A stretch of 61,770 bases of DNA, taken from IMG/VR virus record IMGVR_UViG_3300017991_000117, positions 1 to 61,770 of that record. One strand, 5' to 3'. How positions within the stretch are numbered: position 1 is the stretch's first letter; each line of letters opens with the position of its first letter. Origin of the DNA: a virus. The position numbers and the translations under genes were made by a program. Below are positions 43,904-52,160 of this stretch, one piece after another. The notes under the pieces were generated by a model. That model was given only the letters and a program-made list of their open reading frames with translations, was not told where the DNA came from and searched no databases.

Positions 43904-44437
43904 TTACTCTTCTACATCCTTCTTCTGCTTTTGTTCCTTCAACTTAGTATCCACAATAATACCAGCCTCCCTAAGAGTAAACATCTCCCGCGCTGATAAC
44001 TCTTCCGGAAGATCTTTTCGCTCTATATTAGAAAAATTAATCTCTACTTTTTTCTTTAATAAAGACGGTAATTGTTTTATACGGTCTTCCTCTTTTTTAA
44101 TAGAATCCTTATAATTTTCTTTCAATTCGTTTAGCTTTTCTTTATATAAAACTAAATTTTCTGCTTTTATAGCGTGAAGTCCTGTTCTCTCGTCTATGAT
44201 ACAATTACCATCTTCATCCCTACTACAGTAATCTTGAATTAATTCCAAACGTTTTCTATTATATGGCAAAAGTTCTTCCATTTCTTTTCCCGCTTCCTCA
44301 AGAAAAGAAATTTTATCCTTTATCGCAATCATATTTGTAGAAATATCCCAACGAAAATCCAAAGTTCCTAATTTTTCTTCAGAAATTTTACTAAGAACAT
44401 TCCAAATATCAACTAGATCTTTGTTACTAAATTCCAT
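43904..44437 (-). CDS. coiled-coil protein before the portal, unknown
   Basis: The 177-residue protein is helical and highly charged, with coiled coil at about 35-145 (YKEKLNELKENYKDSIKKEE). It starts MEFSNKDLVDIWNVLSKISE and ends REAGIIVDTKLKEQKQKKDVEE. It is encoded three bases before the portal gene, so an assembly or packaging accessory role is possible. No known family is recognised. Confidence 0.5.
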   Translation of the reverse strand: MEFSNKDLVDIWNVLSKISEEKLGTLDFRWDISTNMIAIKDKISFLEEAGKEMEELLPYNRKRLELIQDYCSRDEDGNCIIDERTGLHAIKAENLVLYKEKLNELKENYKDSIKKEEDRIKQLPSLLKKKVEINFSNIERKDLPEELSAREMFTLREAGIIVDTKLKEQKQKKDVEE

Positions 44438-44503
44438 TTTTAATTACCTCTTTAAAGTTTTTATTATAATATACTTTTTAAAAAACATAGACTTATTAGA
44501 ACT

Positions 44504-46522
44504 CTAACTCGTTGAAGCACTAAAATCACTATAGTATACCACAATTCTCACTTTCATATCATCTACAGTAACATTAGAATCTGTAGTAATCGTTAATGTA
44601 GTGGCGCTACCATTAGCAATGGGTAATTGAGTTCCATCATTTCCTCCCGGAGAAACCGCAGTATTTCCTAAAGATACACCCGCATTTTGAATTAATTCAT
44701 CAGCATTTCCACTACCCGTGATACCAACATCATAATTAGTCGCACCACCTCCAGCTGCATCTGTACATCTTACTGTCACTCCCCAAATTAATGAATTTGC
44801 AGGAGCTAAATTACCTGAAGTTGCAACTCCTCCTGCACCTTGACCAACTGCAATTGTAACCTCTTCAGAAACCCATTGACACCCTAAACCACAAGATGCA
44901 GCATTTTGCCCACCAACAGAATAACCCTGAACAACAAACAATTCGTCCGTTCCTGGATCACTAGCACTAGTACCAATCCACACACCATCACCAATAGAAA
45001 TAGTTCCTCCTTGAGAATTATTTCTAGTTGCAAAAACCCTTACTATACCATCCTGCGTCCCGACACCATTAGTTTCACATTCTACTTCAATTTCTCCATA
45101 TGTACACTGAGAAGGCGTAGCATTTTGACCAAAAAATCTAATGTGGCATATATCACCTACACCATGAGCACTACCATTAGTCACAAATAAATAAGCATCC
45201 CCAGAACCATTATATACTGTAGTTGTAGGAGCAGATAATGAACCATTATAACCAATAGAAAAACCTAACACAGAATTACAAGAAATACCTAAATAATCAT
45301 TAAATATTCTGTATAAACCTAATCCCGTATCATCAAAGAATTTTATCGCAGGATCACTCTCAGTGCCGGGCGGTGCATAGTAATAACCGTCAGTATCTAT
45401 ATACGCCACATTAGCTTCATCAGAATCCCGCCAGACCTGAATATTAGTTGAACCGTCATTAGTAGATCCTTTTACAATTAATTTACCAATCGCCGGTGTC
45501 CCGTCAAAATCTGTAGTTCCTATACCAACATTTTCTCCTGATATAGACATCCGTGTAGCAAGAGATCCACCAGAACTAGTCTTAAAATCTAGTCTACTTT
45601 CTTCACTGGCCGCTGTATGATTAATACAATAATTAGAGATACCTGAATATACATAAGAAGTCGGTGTACTATTCATTCCGATAAAAGCTATACTAGAAAT
45701 ATCTGTCGCAGAACCATGTGCATTTGTTGTTAATAAATTTAAATAAGCTTGACCGCTAGCATTATATACATTCGTCACAGGAGAACTCGTACCTGTATCA
45801 TAATTAACAACTAAACCAGTAACTTGATTAACCGTAACTCCTACAGCATCTCCAAACGTGGTAGCGTTATATAACCCATTATTAGAATCACTCTCCCAGG
45901 CTATCGATGGTGCAGCAGAGTTACCGTCCGCGTATTTACCTATTCCTTTTACTAAAGTATCACCACTGCTATCAATAATTAACTTATCAACTGCATTCTG
46001 TTTTATACTCAATGCTGTATCAGAGTTATCATCCTTATCGTACTCTAAAACTAAATTAGTAGCAGTACCTCCATTTTCTAATGTAATACCTTCAGCCTCA
46101 ACAAGCATAGTTGTCAAAGCTTCAATATTCATAGACGTAGTAGACTGTATTTCAATTGTTGTCGTCGCTTTAAGTTCAGCCGTAGCAGTAGATTTTAAAC
46201 TTAAAGCAGCTCCAGTTCCCGTTGATTTGAGGGTAAGTGCTGCACCATCGACACTCCCCACAACACCGGCATCGTCCCCATTACCAGAAGTATTAGAAAT
46301 AAGAAGATTTCCGTTCGTTCCATTTACCCAAAAATCATTGCCACCCATCGCAAAATTAACATCCGTGGCAGGACTTATATTAATATCCCCGGAAGAAACT
46401 GTAGAAATATCTAAATCTCCACTTGCAGAAGGAGAAATATTCCCCGCATATAGAGTATTTGCATCAGCAACACGTGTATACTTTCCACTATTTAAAGTAA
46501 TAGGATGTCCACTCGCTGACAT
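44504..46522 (-). CDS. fibre-like virion protein A, shares N-terminus with neighbour
   Basis: The 672-residue protein begins MSASGHPITLNSGKYTRVAD, nearly identical to the first 25 residues of the adjacent upstream gene, then has repeats of beta strands ('ALTLKSTGTGAALSLKSTA') followed by a globular Ser/Thr/Gly-rich body. The end 'DDMKVRIVVYYSDFS' may be a trimer cap. The shared start suggests a common attachment point. It is probably a virion fibre or decorating appendage. It has a good RBS (AGGAAGG). Confidence 0.6.
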   Translation of the reverse strand: MSASGHPITLNSGKYTRVADANTLYAGNISPSASGDLDISTVSSGDINISPATDVNFAMGGNDFWVNGTNGNLLISNTSGNGDDAGVVGSVDGAALTLKSTGTGAALSLKSTATAELKATTTIEIQSTTSMNIEALTTMLVEAEGITLENGGTATNLVLEYDKDDNSDTALSIKQNAVDKLIIDSSGDTLVKGIGKYADGNSAAPSIAWESDSNNGLYNATTFGDAVGVTVNQVTGLVVNYDTGTSSPVTNVYNASGQAYLNLLTTNAHGSATDISSIAFIGMNSTPTSYVYSGISNYCINHTAASEESRLDFKTSSGGSLATRMSISGENVGIGTTDFDGTPAIGKLIVKGSTNDGSTNIQVWRDSDEANVAYIDTDGYYYAPPGTESDPAIKFFDDTGLGLYRIFNDYLGISCNSVLGFSIGYNGSLSAPTTTVYNGSGDAYLFVTNGSAHGVGDICHIRFFGQNATPSQCTYGEIEVECETNGVGTQDGIVRVFATRNNSQGGTISIGDGVWIGTSASDPGTDELFVVQGYSVGGQNAASCGLGCQWVSEEVTIAVGQGAGGVATSGNLAPANSLIWGVTVRCTDAAGGGATNYDVGITGSGNADELIQNAGVSLGNTAVSPGGNDGTQLPIANGSATTLTITTDSNVTVDDMKVRIVVYYSDFSASTS

Positions 46523-46534
46523 ATTAAATCCTTC

Positions 46535-47974
46535 CTACAAACTAACAGGTTCACCTAAAACAATTACGATTGTACGACTAGAACCTGATCCTGTATCCAA
46601 CGAATATCCTACTCTCTGGGATTCCCCCGACGTAGGAGCTGTACTCGTAACTTCACCATCTGTACCAGACATATAAACAACTTGTCCGACAGTCCAAGCT
46701 CCAACATCCGACGTAAGAACAGTGGATTTACCAGAACTTTTAATACTTACAGAAGCACCGCCAGCTACTCCAGTTTGAGCTACGCCAACAACAAAATTCT
46801 GATTTGCCGTGTCTTTATTAGCCTTAACAATTTTTCCGGTGGCTGATCCATCATCGGCAGACACAATATCGTATTGGGTAATAGCTTCATCCGCTGTATC
46901 CGACCACACGCCAACATCAGTTATCTCGCCCTTAAGCTCGTTAAGACCACCTATAATAGAAGTCGCAGTAAAACCACTTAAAGAAGTGTCCCCCGCTTCA
47001 TTCAACGTTATAGTAGCCGCACGAGCACCTAAAGTAAGATCAGCAGCCGCTCCAGAAACAGTAAAATTGGACGCACTGGTAGCGTCCAAAGCAATGTCAA
47101 TTCCGTCAACATCAACAGAATTAGCATTACCATTAATTGTTACCCCGCCAACACCATTCAAAGTAATTACACCTGCTAATGTAGCGGTTAAAGTTAAATT
47201 CGTATTCACCGTAGTCCACGTAGAAGCAGCAGCCGCATTCAAAGCAATACCCGCTGATGTATCTAAATTAATAGTAGAAGCATCAATATCAACAGAAAGA
47301 TCATTTGCGCCACCTCTCAAAAATTTAGCATGATCTGTACCATTCAGCACCTGAAAACCGTCTGCTCCCGTACCGGGAATAGCAGATAAATCAACTGTAA
47401 AAGAGTAATCACCAGTAAGATTCCAAATAGTATCATAAGCATCTACAGTAATCGTAGCCCCGTTATTATAACCGTCGTCCAAATCCCAGGTAGATGCCGC
47501 CGCAGTAGACCAAGAAGCCCCATTCCACCATTGCAAATCATTAGATCCATCTATTCTTATGGCTCCAGTTTCACCCACAGAACTACTAGGAAGAACCAGC
47601 ACACCCGTACCAGTTACCCTTTCAAAACGCACATCAATTGCAACCAACACAGATAGATCACACTTTAAAGAGGCAGAATCGCTACTACCGCCACCAATAG
47701 ATATAGAGTCTCCAGAATTATCACCAAGAGTGACATTACCATTAAAAGTAGCACCACCCGTAACAGTTTCCGCACCGTCAACAGCTAAATCGCCTAAAAC
47801 TCTAGTTATTCTTCCTACAGTACCTAACTTTAGCTCTCCGGTACCATTGGCAAGAACCAATAAATCTAAATCCGTGGTATTAGGTTGAACAACACCAACA
47901 TATAAAGTGTCTGTTTCAGCAACCCTAGTATACTTTCCACTATTTAACGTAATTGGATTTCCACTTGCAGACAT
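46535..47974 (-). CDS. fibre-like virion protein B, shares N-terminus with neighbour
   Basis: The 479-residue protein begins MSASGNPITLNSGKYTRVAE, the same leader as the next gene, and continues with a different beta body of repeated triplets ('DIALDATSASNFTVSGAAAD', 'TWTTVNTNLTLTA'). Its C-terminal 120 residues share a module with two other fibre genes in this block: 'VKANKDTANQNFVVGVAQTG', then 'GQVVYMSGTDGEVTSTAPTS', then 'QRVGYSL'. It is likely to be a trimeric fibre. Confidence 0.6.
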   Translation of the reverse strand: MSASGNPITLNSGKYTRVAETDTLYVGVVQPNTTDLDLLVLANGTGELKLGTVGRITRVLGDLAVDGAETVTGGATFNGNVTLGDNSGDSISIGGGSSDSASLKCDLSVLVAIDVRFERVTGTGVLVLPSSSVGETGAIRIDGSNDLQWWNGASWSTAAASTWDLDDGYNNGATITVDAYDTIWNLTGDYSFTVDLSAIPGTGADGFQVLNGTDHAKFLRGGANDLSVDIDASTINLDTSAGIALNAAAASTWTTVNTNLTLTATLAGVITLNGVGGVTINGNANSVDVDGIDIALDATSASNFTVSGAAADLTLGARAATITLNEAGDTSLSGFTATSIIGGLNELKGEITDVGVWSDTADEAITQYDIVSADDGSATGKIVKANKDTANQNFVVGVAQTGVAGGASVSIKSSGKSTVLTSDVGAWTVGQVVYMSGTDGEVTSTAPTSGESQRVGYSLDTGSGSSRTIVIVLGEPVSL

Positions 47975-48304
47975 TTAAACCCCCCTAACTTTTTTATCTA
48001 GATTTTTTATATTTTTCTTTTTGCCTAAAATTCTGCCTTTAACACGAGAAGACTTTTCTTCCATAAATAATTTATTCCTAGCAACCCAAGGTTCCCCATT
48101 AATAAAAATAGGAGGTGGCACATAGTTTTCTAAAGCTTTTTTCATTCTTAGATCTTCAACCTCTAAAATCTCTCCCGGCTCTATAATAAATTCTTCTTTT
48201 TTTCCGTCTTCCGTAGGCAATCTAATCTTTATCTTAGAACCTGTACCATCCCAGTCTTTAGCAAATACCGACATTTTATCAGAGACTTTAAACTTCGTAC
48301 CCAT
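47975..48304 (-). CDS. small protein between fibre genes, unknown
   Basis: The 109-residue protein starts MGTKFKVSDKMSVFAKDWDG and is basic at its C-terminus (RILGKKKNIKNLDKKVRG). A beta N-terminus with 'EEFIIEPGEILEVEDLRMKK' is seen. Lying between two fibre genes, it might be a chaperone or connector; no family is recognised. Confidence 0.5.
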   Translation of the reverse strand: MGTKFKVSDKMSVFAKDWDGTGSKIKIRLPTEDGKKEEFIIEPGEILEVEDLRMKKALENYVPPPIFINGEPWVARNKLFMEEKSSRVKGRILGKKKNIKNLDKKVRGV

Positions 48305-48313
48305 TGATAAACC

Positions 48314-48982
48314 TCAATTAAATAAAGGTTCTCCGAAAGAGAACGCAAAAGTTGTGGCATTCTTTACATATCCAACAGATTGAGATATAGTTCCCGCCGC
48401 TGTAACGGGTGTTGCAGTTATTGCACCGTCAACACCTAAAAAATATTGCGTTCCTGGGGTTAAAGCTGCAAAACCGCCAATTATAACATCCTTGGAAATA
48501 TAACAAGTAGTGCCCGTAGGTTTATTATATACTACAGATAAAGCAGGTCCAAAATTAGCCCCCGCAGCATTAGATGCAAATTTAACAGTATCTGCAACAG
48601 TATCTATCTGAACCACATCACCGACAGCAACACCCAACGGACAATTATATAAGCCCATGCCACTGCCAACAAGAAGATTATAACTCACTCCAGTATCATC
48701 AGTATACCACAAAGAAAAACCCGGACCTCCTGTGTTGTCTACCCATACCGTAGGATCTCCTGGAGTACCCGGATTAGCGGCTTTACCCAATGGATCAAAA
48801 GACACACCACCAAGACCAATACAAGGATCGTTGTCTATACCAAGTTTTGCCTCAATGTTTTCGATTGCTTCATATCCACTGTTTTGGTGATCTACGATCA
48901 CCTCATCAACGCCATCAAGAAGACGAGGAAGAAAACTATCTAAAGAAGTAGGATAAACACTGCCGCCATAAACTGTAGTCAT
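48314..48982 (-). CDS. fibre-like protein with 'PTSLDSF' N-terminal domain
   Basis: I place the start at ATG 48982 (MTTVYGGSVYPTSLDSFLPR), because the segment 'YPTSLDSF ... DHQNSGYEAIENIEAKLG' is the start domain of many phage fibre proteins; the longer frame from TTG 49012 adds ten residues and cannot be excluded. The 222-residue product ends with the 'ALTPGTQYFLGVDGAITATP' module shared with two other fibre genes. It is likely to be a short fibre or collar/whisker-type appendage. Confidence 0.6.
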   Translation of the reverse strand: MTTVYGGSVYPTSLDSFLPRLLDGVDEVIVDHQNSGYEAIENIEAKLGIDNDPCIGLGGVSFDPLGKAANPGTPGDPTVWVDNTGGPGFSLWYTDDTGVSYNLLVGSGMGLYNCPLGVAVGDVVQIDTVADTVKFASNAAGANFGPALSVVYNKPTGTTCYISKDVIIGGFAALTPGTQYFLGVDGAITATPVTAAGTISQSVGYVKNATTFAFSFGEPLFN

Positions 48983-49149
48983 ATTCTCACCATTCCATAC
49001 ATAGGCATACAAGTACCTAGTAGAATTCTAATTTAAGTCTAACATGTAATCTCGTAGGGAATTTTAAATATAGTACTATATAGTAAGGAATATAAGCTCA
49101 GTACGGCATTAACTATAACATAAAAAAATAAAAAATATATCTCAGTATA

Positions 49150-49177
49150 TTGACAGCTTAAAAAAGTGTATTATATT
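49150..49177 (+). promoter_or_regulatory. sigma70-like promoter for the 60-residue plus-strand gene
   Basis: TTGACA (49150-49155), a 16-base spacer and TATATT (49172-49177) lie upstream of the RBS AAGGAG (49189-49194) and ATG 49201. The same block, from ATCTCAGTATATTGACAG to the RBS, recurs before the next plus-strand gene. Confidence 0.8.
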
Positions 49178-49200
49178 TTATATAACACAAGGAGAAAACA

Positions 49201-49383
49201 ATGAAAATCAGAAAAACAGAAACATTGAAAAAAGAAAAATACACCTTCAAAATATATAGAGAAGGCCAATACTGGTATGCAGATATTCACAGAAAAAACG
49301 AAGAAACCTGCACTAGAAAATGGGGATGTACCACAACAAAAAAGAAAATTTTAGAGTATATTAATCACTTTTGCAAAAAATAA
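49201..49383 (+). CDS. 60-residue basic protein on the opposite strand, unknown
   Basis: It is one of only two plus-strand genes. The product (MKIRKTETLKKEKYTFKIYR ...) is Lys-rich, with 'YTFKIYREGQYWYADIHRK' at the start and 'TKKKILEYINHFCKK' at the end, a small alpha/beta protein. It has a consensus promoter and strong RBS, so it is expressed independently of the late operon, perhaps early in infection. No family is recognised. Such small basic proteins in phages often bind host proteins, but this is only a general expectation. Confidence 0.75.
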   Translation: MKIRKTETLKKEKYTFKIYREGQYWYADIHRKNEETCTRKWGCTTTKKKILEYINHFCKK

Positions 49384-49401
49384 AAAACATATCTCAGTAT
49401 A

Positions 49402-49430
49402 TTGACAGCTTAAAAATTAAGTACTATGTT
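49402..49430 (+). promoter_or_regulatory. sigma70-like promoter for the gp46-like gene
   Basis: TTGACA (49402-49407), a 17-base spacer and TATGTT (49425-49430) precede RBS AAGGAG (49441-49446) and ATG 49454. It is a near copy of the promoter block 252 bases upstream. Confidence 0.8.
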
Positions 49431-49453
49431 TTATTTAACAAAGGAGAAAAACA

Positions 49454-49780
49454 ATGAAAAAAATAACCAGCATAGATGAAGTCCGCATCGCAAACCAAGA
49501 CGTGGCAAACGCTGTTCTTATTAGAATCACAACAAAACGAGGATCTGTTCCAGGAATGCCTTGGTTTGGATCTAGACTACATACTATTACTACGCTTGGA
49601 GATTGTCATACTAGAGTAATAGAAGGTTTTCTTCTGGAAGCTGTAGCTGATTTGGTTAGTGAAAATAAGATCAAAGATGTTTCTGCCACTGCATTTATAG
49701 AAAACTACAAATTTAATTGGGAACTATCTTGGGTAGACTGCACTGATGGTCAAAAACACCTCTTAGTATCGCCAGAATAA
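49454..49780 (+). CDS. Mu gp46-like (gp25-related) protein on the opposite strand
   Basis: The 108-residue protein has the plan of Mu gp46/gp25-type wedge proteins: 'DVANAVLIRITTKRGSVPGM', then 'WFGSRLHTITTL', then a helix 'FLLEAVADLVSENKIKDVSA' and a final strand 'WELSWVD'. In those families this domain is a baseplate wedge. Here it is isolated from the baseplate genes, lies on the other strand and has its own promoter. It may therefore be a co-opted gp46-like domain with a different role, or a second wedge protein expressed at another time. It converges on the KTSC gene, six bases apart, with no terminator visible between them. Confidence 0.6.
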   Translation: MKKITSIDEVRIANQDVANAVLIRITTKRGSVPGMPWFGSRLHTITTLGDCHTRVIEGFLLEAVADLVSENKIKDVSATAFIENYKFNWELSWVDCTDGQKHLLVSPE

Positions 49781-49786
49781 AAAGCG

Positions 49787-50164
49787 CTACTCCAACCTCT
49801 CGTACTCATACCTATCTCGTAAATTAGTCCATATAAATTGACCTTTAGACGGTGCAGCAAAAAACTGATCAAACACTTCGGGCTCAACATTATAATAACC
49901 GTATAAAGATTCTGGCCTGTTTCCTTTGGCTAAAAATCTTACATACAAAATTTGGTTATCATCGTCATACCCAAATTCTTTTACATTAGAACTTTCAACA
50001 GGATACATCGTTGGAAACTGATCACCAGTTTCCTCCTCTACAACCTGCTCCGCATCCTCTACAAACTGCTCTTCTTCATACAAAGGTGTTTCATATTCCT
50101 GTTGAGCCATTTTATAACCTACTGTTGAAGCAATACGCTCCAATGCTGAATCAGATAAACTCAT
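49787..50164 (-). CDS. KTSC-domain protein with shared N-terminal leader (family member)
   Basis: The 125-residue protein begins MSLSDSALERIASTVGYKMA, matching the shared leader, then has an acidic linker (about 20-50). Residues from about 55 to 123 fit the KTSC domain: 'VESSNVKEFGYDDDNQILYV', 'SLYGYYNVEPEVFDQFFAAPSKGQFI' in two parts, and 'LRDRYEYERL'. KTSC domains occur alone or fused to other domains in phages and bacteria, with no settled function. This is the only leader-family member with a domain that I can name, and it shows that the leader is a separate, portable piece. Confidence 0.75.
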   Translation of the reverse strand: MSLSDSALERIASTVGYKMAQQEYETPLYEEEQFVEDAEQVVEEETGDQFPTMYPVESSNVKEFGYDDDNQILYVRFLAKGNRPESLYGYYNVEPEVFDQFFAAPSKGQFIWTNLRDRYEYERLE

Positions 50165-50165
50165 G

Positions 50166-51560
50166 TTATTGCTGTATAATAGCCTCTACAAAACCTTTTA
50201 TACCCTCACATACTAAAGCCTTAATCTTTTCTTGATTAAAAGACTCTACATTATCCCACTCCGTTTCATGCGGAGGAACTCCAGTAGAAGGATCACCCTC
50301 TACTTTTTTATAAACGATACTATATGCATTAACATCATTGCCCCCAACAACAGTTAATTCTACTTCAGCTTCATACGCTTCTTCCTCCACCATGATAGCA
50401 TCAATAACATCCTCAAAATGCATAGAAGATAGCCTATCACCTTCTATAGCCTCGGAAATAAACTCCATATAAACTTCAGACGTTGTATTACCTGCTGGGG
50501 GAATCGCTTCCAAAGCCATATCCACACAGTTTCTAATAAAACCGTCTCCCACCTCCACCTCTATTTTACCCACGAACTCCGCGCCTTCCGGCATTTCATC
50601 GGGCATAGCGTACTGCGCCTTTCTCCCCGCCGCTATTGCACCCCCCAAACTCTCCGTTACCTTATTAAACTTATCAGGATCTGATTCTTTCAAATCCATT
50701 AATTTGTCAAGAACCTCTACAATTTGTAAAGACTCCTCATACTTTATTCTTTGGTCTTCAGAATACTGAGCTAAATTATTTTTCAAAAGATCTGCTGAAC
50801 TTTGCACAGCATTCCAGTCCCCGTCATAAACCGCACTCTGAATTTGCTCCAAGCCCCTAGCAATTTCTTGTATTTCTTGAGACCTTGACTGCGGACTATA
50901 TTTAAATTTTTCAATCTCGTCTAAAGTAAATTCCATGTCAGCAACAGTAGAATCAAGCCTAGAAATATAATCAAGAAGTTGATTAACACGATCTTGCTCC
51001 TTATCCACAGAACTCATAGACCTGTCAAAAAAAGAAAAAGCAGTCTCCAGATCCATAGGAGACATACGACCTTGTTCCGTATATAAACCGGGAATATTAG
51101 ATTTATAAAATATAACTTTTCCATCTTTATCTAAAGCAACACCAACGGACTCTAAAACTTCTTTCAATCTTTCAATATCCTCTAATTCATCATACTCCTC
51201 TAAAGTCCACGCTTCCTCTATATCTTCATCCCCCAACGGTATGATCTCTTCTTCAGCTTCGAAATCAGGATATTCTTCTTCCGACTCGGCATATTCTTCA
51301 GGAACAAAAAGTCCGCCGTCCTCTTTCTGAACAAAACGTTGTGCGGCTTTACTCAATTTACTGGAAATATTAGATTCTTCTGCACTTTTTACTTTTCCCG
51401 TCCTAACACCTATACCTCTTTCAGCAAGAGCCACAGTAAAAGGATAAACGTCCTCTTCATCTAAACTTTTTACCAGCATATTATATGAATCTTGACGAAG
51501 AATTCCTTCTTCTTCCATCATCAATTCCGCACGTCCTATAGCATCTTGTAATGTAATCAT
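50166..51560 (-). CDS. acidic helical protein, unknown (possible internal virion protein)
   Basis: The 464-residue protein is strongly acidic, especially at 75-140 (EEEIIPLGDEDIEEAWTLEE), with long helices after residue 180. It starts MITLQDAIGRAELMMEEEGI. A C-terminal alpha/beta part contains 'AEVELTVVGGNDVNAYSIVY'. It is encoded between the KTSC protein and a membrane coiled-coil protein. No family is recognised; size and charge would suit an internal head protein. Confidence 0.5.
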   Translation of the reverse strand: MITLQDAIGRAELMMEEEGILRQDSYNMLVKSLDEEDVYPFTVALAERGIGVRTGKVKSAEESNISSKLSKAAQRFVQKEDGGLFVPEEYAESEEEYPDFEAEEEIIPLGDEDIEEAWTLEEYDELEDIERLKEVLESVGVALDKDGKVIFYKSNIPGLYTEQGRMSPMDLETAFSFFDRSMSSVDKEQDRVNQLLDYISRLDSTVADMEFTLDEIEKFKYSPQSRSQEIQEIARGLEQIQSAVYDGDWNAVQSSADLLKNNLAQYSEDQRIKYEESLQIVEVLDKLMDLKESDPDKFNKVTESLGGAIAAGRKAQYAMPDEMPEGAEFVGKIEVEVGDGFIRNCVDMALEAIPPAGNTTSEVYMEFISEAIEGDRLSSMHFEDVIDAIMVEEEAYEAEVELTVVGGNDVNAYSIVYKKVEGDPSTGVPPHETEWDNVESFNQEKIKALVCEGIKGFVEAIIQQ

Positions 51561-52129
51561 CGATTTCTCCGTCCAACCCTAGTATTAGAAGCACTAGCCT
51601 TCATTGCAGATTTTATAGTATCTTCTATAGCTTTAAGCTGTTTTTTATTCTTTTTTTCTTCTTCTACTTTTACACCTTCAAAAGCCACACGTAAAGATTC
51701 TTGAGAATTTTCTAATTTCTTAACAGAAACTTGTACTTCTTCTACCTTCTCCGTAGTCCCCTCTACAGTACCTGTTAGACTATAATACTGTTTAAACGCA
51801 GCACCGATAACACCAATTATAGCTATGATAACTACTATTTTTATTGTTTTCCAACCATCTAAAGTTTTTCTAATACCTTCAATATTTGCACTCTGAATTT
51901 CAATATCCTTAGTTATTTTATCCAAAGAACTTTCTTTTACACACATATGCTCCCCCGCTTTCTTACGAGCGCTCAAAGCTATTTTTTTAGTCTCATCTAA
52001 ACCTTTTTGCAAAGAATCTATTTTTACATCGACATACTTTTCATTAGCCTTAGTATCCAATTCATTCTTTACCCAGCTCCAACTTGGGGGTGGAGGGGCA
52101 GAAGATGTATCCCTTGATTTCGCTGCCAT
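51557..52129 (-). CDS. single-span membrane protein with coiled coils
   Basis: The 190-residue protein has a transmembrane segment at about 91-110 (IKIVVIIAIIGVIGAAF), flanked on both sides by coiled coil (about 25-85 and 115-175), and a basic end (NTRVGRRNR). The N-terminus is Pro/Trp-rich (SAPPPPSWSWVKNELD). It overlaps the next gene by four bases. It might be a second spanin-like or membrane-remodelling protein, or an unrelated structural protein. Confidence 0.5.
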   Translation of the reverse strand: MAAKSRDTSSAPPPPSWSWVKNELDTKANEKYVDVKIDSLQKGLDETKKIALSARKKAGEHMCVKESSLDKITKDIEIQSANIEGIRKTLDGWKTIKIVVIIAIIGVIGAAFKQYYSLTGTVEGTTEKVEEVQVSVKKLENSQESLRVAFEGVKVEEEKKNKKQLKAIEDTIKSAMKASASNTRVGRRNR

Positions 52130-52160
52130 AGTTCACCTCGCATCTTCCCCCGTCCTTTCT

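Noticed and set aside
45858-46676. 272-codon plus-strand open frame
   Set aside because: It is fully antisense to two fibre-like genes with coherent protein sequence, crosses their junction and lacks a ribosome binding site. Its length reflects the low stop frequency opposite Ser/Thr/Ala-rich coding sequence.
49021-49081. Palindromes TAGAATTCTA and ATATAGTACTATAT near the plus-strand promoters
   Set aside because: AT-rich palindromes of 10-14 bp are expected by chance in such DNA; without repeats elsewhere I do not call an operator.
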